A stretch of 7,421 bases of DNA from Archaeoglobales archaeon (GTDB lineage: Archaea; Halobacteriota; Archaeoglobi; Archaeoglobales; Archaeoglobaceae): positions 1-7,421 of the forward strand of contig QMZF01000039.1 in the NCBI GenBank assembly GCA_003663055.1, in the 5' to 3' direction. A model generated the notes under the pieces. It saw only the letters and a program-made list of their open reading frames with translations, was not told the DNA's origin and searched no databases. Positions 5,014 through 7,421 of the stretch are shown here, one piece after another; within the stretch, counting starts at the first letter, position 1, and every line of letters starts with the position of its first letter. Made by a program: the position numbers and the translations under genes.

Positions 5014-5783
5014 AGATTGCGGTCGCTGCAGTTCAGTGTAGGCTTGGTGAACTCAGCAGCGCTGAACGCATAGTTTCGAGTGCAGTTTCGCAAGGAGTTG
5101 AACTGTTTCTCCTTCCCGAATATTTTTCCCTTAGAGGTACAAACTTGCTCGAAGAATCTAAAGTAGGTGTAGAGTTTTTACGAAGGTTAAGCAGAGAGTA
5201 CTCATGTATTGTTGCCGGAAACGCCCTTAAGGAGAAAAACGGCAGGATTTATAACAGTCTGTTTATATTTGACTCTGGAGATTGTCTGGGTGTGCAGGAG
5301 AAGCTACATCCGACGAGGGTGGAGAGAAACTTGGGTGTAAGCTGCGGTGAGAAGCTCAAGGTCTTTGAAATTAGGGGTGTAAAAATAGCTGCTTTAATAT
5401 GCGCAGACATACTGTATCCAGAGATTTGCAGAGTTGCGGGCATAAAAGGAGTAGATTTAGTCCTTAACCCCGTGGTATCTCTAAAGAAATCCGAATTTCC
5501 CGCCCAGAACATGAGAAGCTGTCTTTACTTCACCCGATCCTTTGATAATGCCTACGCCATAGTTAAAGCTGGAGGCCCTGGTAAAACTTTTTTTGGAGCA
5601 GAAACAGCTGGAAGAAGCCTCATATCAGCTTTTGACGGTATTATTGCCTCGTATAGTGACGAAGATGCGGAGGAACTCGTGTGGGCTGAAGTAGACGTCT
5701 CTCTTATAAGAAAGTACAGAAGTGTAAACTACTCCCTCCACGATCGAAATGTTACCGCATACTTGGAACTGTTTGAGAGTTAG
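5010..5783 (+). CDS. Nitrilase-superfamily carbon-nitrogen hydrolase
   Basis: A 257-residue enzyme of the nitrilase superfamily, which cleaves non-peptide C-N bonds (amides, omega-amides, N-carbamoyl compounds) through a Glu-Lys-Cys triad. The triad is visible: E37 in LLPEYF, K98 in QEKLHPT and C131 in ALICADILYPE. The N-terminal strand KIAVAAVQC and the late NPVVS segment are also typical, and the length is normal for a single-domain member. The substrate is not readable from the sequence. The usual Cys-Tyr/Trp-Asp after the nucleophile is Cys-Ala-Asp here, so assignment to omega-amidase or N-carbamoylputrescine amidohydrolase would be a guess. The start overlaps the thioredoxin stop by 4 bases (ATGA). 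Pairing with a reductase could reflect the need to keep the cysteine reduced, which is inference. Confidence 0.88.
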   Translation: MKIAVAAVQCRLGELSSAERIVSSAVSQGVELFLLPEYFSLRGTNLLEESKVGVEFLRRLSREYSCIVAGNALKEKNGRIYNSLFIFDSGDCLGVQEKLHPTRVERNLGVSCGEKLKVFEIRGVKIAALICADILYPEICRVAGIKGVDLVLNPVVSLKKSEFPAQNMRSCLYFTRSFDNAYAIVKAGGPGKTFFGAETAGRSLISAFDGIIASYSDEDAEELVWAEVDVSLIRKYRSVNYSLHDRNVTAYLELFES

Positions 5784-5793
5784 ACATAAACGT

Positions 5794-5801
5794 CTTATAC
5801 T
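5794..5801 (+). promoter_or_regulatory. TATA box of the tRNA-Arg gene
   Basis: CTTATACT lies between the nitrilase-family stop and the tRNA. Its centre is about 37 bases before the first tRNA base, predicting a 5' leader of about 12 bases to be removed by RNase P. Confidence 0.4.
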
Positions 5802-5834
5802 CTCCCCTTCTAGCCTTACTGAATGTTCATTAAA

Positions 5835-5907
5835 GGGCCCGTAGGGTAGGAGGACATCCTCGGGGGCTTCGGACCCCCGGACCCGGGTTCAAATCCCGGC
5901 GGGTCCG
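5835..5907 (+). tRNA. tRNA-Arg (anticodon UCG)
   Basis: A 73-base cloverleaf. The acceptor stem GGGCCCG pairs with CGGGTCC (one G-U), and the discriminator base is G. T8 and A9 are followed by a D arm with G18-G19 and A14/A21 in place, although its stem has a T-T mismatch and a G-U pair. The anticodon stem GGGGG/CCCCC encloses the loop CTTCGGA, giving anticodon UCG, which reads CGA and possibly other CGN codons. The variable loop is GGAC, and the T arm is CCGGG, TTCAAAT, CCCGG. No CCA is encoded and there is no intron. I found no repeat of its 3' end downstream, so nothing shows that it serves as an attachment site here. Confidence 0.95.
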
Positions 5908-5932
5908 TCTAATTAGAAATAATGAAATAATA

Positions 5933-5942
5933 CAAATATAAT
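5933..5942 (+). promoter_or_regulatory. TATA-like box before the gene remnant downstream of the tRNA
   Basis: CAAATATAAT is centred about 24 bases before the ATG at 5961, and GGAG stands 6 bases before that ATG. Promoter and start site thus seem preserved while the coding region behind them is broken. Confidence 0.35.
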
Positions 5943-5960
5943 ACCATTTTGGAGAAAACT

Positions 5961-6232
5961 ATGACCGATATCTGGATGGGGAGTGTGGAAGTTTTCTGAA
6001 TGACTTAGACATACGCTTCGCTCCCAGTCTGAGGCTGCTTTGCTCGTGCTTGCGACAAGTTCAGAGAGAACGGCGAAGAGTTTAGGCCAGCGAAGAGTTT
6101 AGCGATAAGGAAGTCGAAACTTATGAGAAAATCGAACAATATGACGTTTTTGAAATACTTAGCATTGATGACGTAATGAAGAAGTGGTTTCGCGGAAAGA
6201 AGAAAGCTTACGAAAAGAAGCTTGAAGGATGA
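5961..6232 (+). pseudogene. Broken gene of unknown function after the tRNA
   Basis: The start reads MTDIWMGSVEVF and then TGA at 5997. The next frame continues FLNDLDIRFAPSLR, and after a further shift near 6030 another reads FARACDKFRENGEEF. After a 17-base duplication the frame continues SDKEVETYEKIEQYDVFEIL, then SIDDVMKKWFRGKKKAYEKK and a TGA at 6230-6232. Joined, these give about 85-90 residues of a charged, mainly helical protein with a lysine-rich tail. I do not recognise the family. The coding nature is inferred from the long amino-acid-like tail (about 43 codons open) and from the way removing the duplication repairs the frame. The following remnant starts at an overlapping ATGA (6229-6232), as in a translationally coupled pair. 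Confidence 0.45.
6073..6102 (+). repeat. 17-base tandem duplication inside the gene remnant
   Basis: GCGAAGAGTTTAG occurs at 6073-6085 and again at 6090-6102, with a period of 17 bases. Since 17 is not a multiple of three, the duplication creates an in-frame TAG at 6083-6085. Taking one unit out joins NGEEF to SDKEV in one frame. Confidence 0.7.
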
Positions 6233-6415
6233 TCAAACTGATTGGTGAGACGTCCAGGCCTTGGTGGACTACTCTTCAGATCTAGCCGTCAAACTATGCT
6301 GAAATAATTATTGGGTGATCCAAATTTAAAGCAGGCTAACCTTAAGCCGATGCTCAAAACGCGGGACGAAGCTTTGGAGTGACTATGTCAACCAATTGAA
6401 GATAAATCAAAAAGT
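6229..6415 (+). pseudogene. Possible second remnant, coupled to the broken gene
   Basis: An ATG at 6229 overlapping the previous TGA begins MIKLIGETSRPWWTTLQI and meets TAG at 6283-6285. The frame then reads PSNYAEIIIG to a TGA. An adjacent frame continues GDPNLKQANLKPMLKTRDEA, then L-E and TGA. Together they may be the decayed second gene of a two-gene operon. The family is unknown to me and coding is only suggested by the amino acid pattern. From about 6415 to 6450 I see nothing further. Confidence 0.25.
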
Positions 6416-6454
6416 TGGTACACCATGACTTCTTTAGGTAATACCGATGGTAAA

Positions 6455-6463
6455 CCTTATATT
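6455..6463 (+). promoter_or_regulatory. TATA box of the vapBC-type operon
   Basis: CCTTATATT is centred about 26 bases before the ATG at 6485, predicting a leaderless antitoxin message. Toxin-antitoxin pairs commonly repress their own promoter; no clear operator palindrome was found around this box. Confidence 0.5.
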
Positions 6464-6484
6464 CCTACAAAATGAACTTCAAAT

Positions 6485-6715
6485 ATGTCCAGCAGCTATG
6501 TAACCGTCTCAGTAAAAATACCAAGAGAACTTAAGGAAAAATTAGAAAGGGCAGGGATATCTCCGGGTAAAGTAATGAAAAAGGCTTTAATTGATGCTGG
6601 GAGGATTGTAGACTTGAAGGAGTTAGAAAAGAACGTTGAAGAGATTAAGGATATTCTCGGTAAGATACCTGTAGAGAGAATAGTCAAATCTATAAGAGAG
6701 GACAGGGAGAGATGA
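6485..6715 (+). CDS. vapB: VapB-type antitoxin (ribbon-helix-helix-like)
   Basis: A 76-residue protein. The N-terminal strand YVTVSVKIPRELKEKLERAG followed by a helix (SPGKVMKKALIDAGR) fits a ribbon-helix-helix DNA-binding domain. The charged C-terminal half (residues 42-76, LKELEKNVEEIKDILGKIPV, then RIVKSIREDRER) would wrap and block the toxin. Length, charge and position before a PIN-domain gene match archaeal VapB antitoxins. It should bind its own promoter DNA, alone or with the toxin. The reading frame shares ATGA with the toxin gene, so toxin translation depends on antitoxin translation. The start at 6485 agrees with the TATA box as a leaderless start. The pair is flanked by gene remnants, consistent with a mobile or selfish pair in an accessory stretch. 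Confidence 0.82.
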   Translation: MSSSYVTVSVKIPRELKEKLERAGISPGKVMKKALIDAGRIVDLKELEKNVEEIKDILGKIPVERIVKSIREDRER

Positions 6716-7095
6716 TATTCGATGCGAGTTCTATCTTTTTAGCCGTCAAGAGCAAAAAACTTACAGTCCTGAAGGATGCCAAAACATCTCAGCTCGTTAG
6801 ATATGAGCTCGGTAATGCTGTGTGGAAAGAAGTAAGAATACATAAAACCGTAAGTTGCGAAAGGGCTTTAGAGTTGTTAAATCTGCTTGGGAGCGTAGTT
6901 GATAAAATAGAAATAGCAGAACCGGATTACGTTGAAACTCTCAAAACTGCCTGTAGATATAATCTTACTTTTTACGATGCTGTGTACGTTCAGCTTGCAA
7001 TGGAAAATTCGGATGTGCTGATAACGGAGGACAAAAAGTTGAGAAATAAAGTATCAGGAGACTTAGATGTTTTATCCGTAGCTGATTTGGATTAG
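6712..7095 (+). CDS. vapC: VapC-type PIN-domain ribonuclease toxin
   Basis: A 127-residue PIN-domain protein, a Mg2+-dependent endoribonuclease that in VapC toxins cuts tRNA or rRNA until neutralised by the partner antitoxin. The four acidic residues of the active site are visible: D4 (IFDASS), E32 (RYELGNAVWK), D89 (TFYDAVYVQLA) and D107 (LITEDKKL), with the usual spacing. Length is typical and the frame is complete, so the toxin looks active. It starts at ATGA overlapping the antitoxin stop, with GGGAGAG just before the ATG as a ribosome site. The target RNA cannot be inferred. No intact gene follows in the same direction. Confidence 0.9.
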   Translation: MIFDASSIFLAVKSKKLTVLKDAKTSQLVRYELGNAVWKEVRIHKTVSCERALELLNLLGSVVDKIEIAEPDYVETLKTACRYNLTFYDAVYVQLAMENSDVLITEDKKLRNKVSGDLDVLSVADLD

Positions 7096-7171
7096 TTGTA
7101 CTTCTTAGTAGTCAAGATTGGAATTAAGAAATCCAAGTGAGTAAGATGCTAGAAGATAGATTGTGAGAATG

Positions 7172-7320
7172 TTAAGGGTGATTTAAGCTTGTATTTAAAA
7201 AAGGATACAAAATTGACGCTTCTATTAGAATCCTTGGAACTTCTCCACCCAACCTCAGCTCAATTGCAATTTTGTCTGCTATTTCGCGGTAACCAGATAT
7301 ATATTTACAAAAAAAAATTA
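7172..7320 (-). pseudogene. Short leftward open stretch, possible gene remnant
   Basis: Leftward from about 7310 the frame is open to a TAA at 7172-7174 and reads YISGYREIADKIAIELRL, then GGEVPRILIEASILYPFLNT and SLNHP. The amino acid pattern (a charged amphipathic helix, then a hydrophobic strand) looks protein-like, but no ATG, GTG or TTG start is available before the A/T-rich stretch. It may be the 3' end of a lost gene or a chance frame. I do not recognise the family. The stretch 7096-7171 shows nothing definite. Confidence 0.2.
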
Positions 7321-7337
7321 ATAAAATTTTAAAAAAA
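7309..7337 (-). terminator. Oligo-U terminator of the leftward gene at the window edge
   Basis: On the minus strand a run of 7 T (7337-7331) directly follows the stop codon of the partial gene, and a run of 9 T (7317-7309) comes shortly after. Archaeal RNA polymerase stops at such U-tracts without needing a hairpin. Confidence 0.55.
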
Positions 7338-7421
7338 TCAAATTTCAATCACACTCCCCGCACCAATCAGCTTGAACTTTTCGCCAAGCTTGGATGCAAG
7401 AATCGCCTCAGCTCTAAAACC
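7338..7421 (-). CDS. C-terminal fragment of an unidentified protein
   Basis: The last 27 codons and TGA (7338-7340) of a leftward gene that starts outside the window. The residues read GFRAEAILASKLGEKFKLIG then AGSVIEI. A helix followed by a strand and a small glycine turn suggests the end of a globular cytoplasmic enzyme. The protein cannot be named from this piece. That it is real is supported by the frame being open to the window edge and by the oligo-U terminator just after the stop. Confidence 0.6.
   Translation of the reverse strand, partial: GFRAEAILASKLGEKFKLIGAGSVIEI

Noticed and set aside
5249..5512. Leftward open frame within the nitrilase-family gene
   Set aside because: It lies opposite the segment carrying the catalytic Lys and Cys and shows no features of its own.
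5835..5907. Reading the tRNA as tRNA-Pro because of its GGG...TCC D-arm style
   Set aside because: With T33 fixed by the loop CTTCGGA, positions 34-36 are TCG, which is an arginine anticodon; proline would need NGG.
1..7421. CRISPR array
   Set aside because: No regularly spaced direct repeats were seen; the only clear tandem repeat is the 17-base duplication at 6073-6102.

Overview
The window looks like part of the chromosome of a hyperthermophilic euryarchaeon, most likely of the Archaeoglobales. This rests on gene content (DUF6125-like protein, YbaK-type deacylase, DUF92 membrane protein, an archaeosine-enzyme-type PUA protein, a VapBC pair), on archaeal TATA boxes placed about 26 bases before start codons, and on a CCA-less archaeal tRNA. 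The species assignment is inference.

Left part, 1-3090. A DUF6125-like gene reads rightward (92-592) and converges on a leftward stretch (617-3084). In that stretch only the YbaK-type deacylase (617-1066) is intact. Just upstream of it lies a TIGR04076-type gene broken by one frameshift (1082-1307), then a heavily decayed IS6-like transposase (1395-1885), then a DUF92 membrane protein gene split in two by the apparent loss of one G in a G run (2527-2530). This stretch looks like a decay zone, or contains sequencing errors.

Central part, 3123-5783. This part is compact, intact and rightward. A first operon encodes a divergent cis-prenyltransferase homologue that resembles the non-catalytic Nus1/NgBR subunit, a two-domain protein like the C-terminus of archaeosine tRNA enzymes (PUA), and a bactofilin-like beta-helix protein, with start/stop overlaps of 11 and 4 bases. 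A second operon with its own TATA box encodes a thioredoxin with a charged N-terminal extension and a nitrilase-superfamily amidohydrolase, again with a 4-base overlap.

Right part, 5835-7421. A tRNA-Arg(UCG) is followed by about 570 bases without an intact gene. They hold the remains of what looks like a two-gene operon, with a 17-base tandem duplication that shifts the frame. Next comes an intact VapB-VapC toxin-antitoxin pair (6485-7095), a short leftward open remnant, an A/T-rich stretch with oligo-U terminators, and the C-terminus of an unidentified leftward gene that runs off the window.

The most interesting items are the possible NgBR-like subunit of a heteromeric archaeal cis-prenyltransferase and its operon partners, the repeated leaderless promoter geometry, and the cluster of frameshifted genes. 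No clearly new defence or mobile system is visible.
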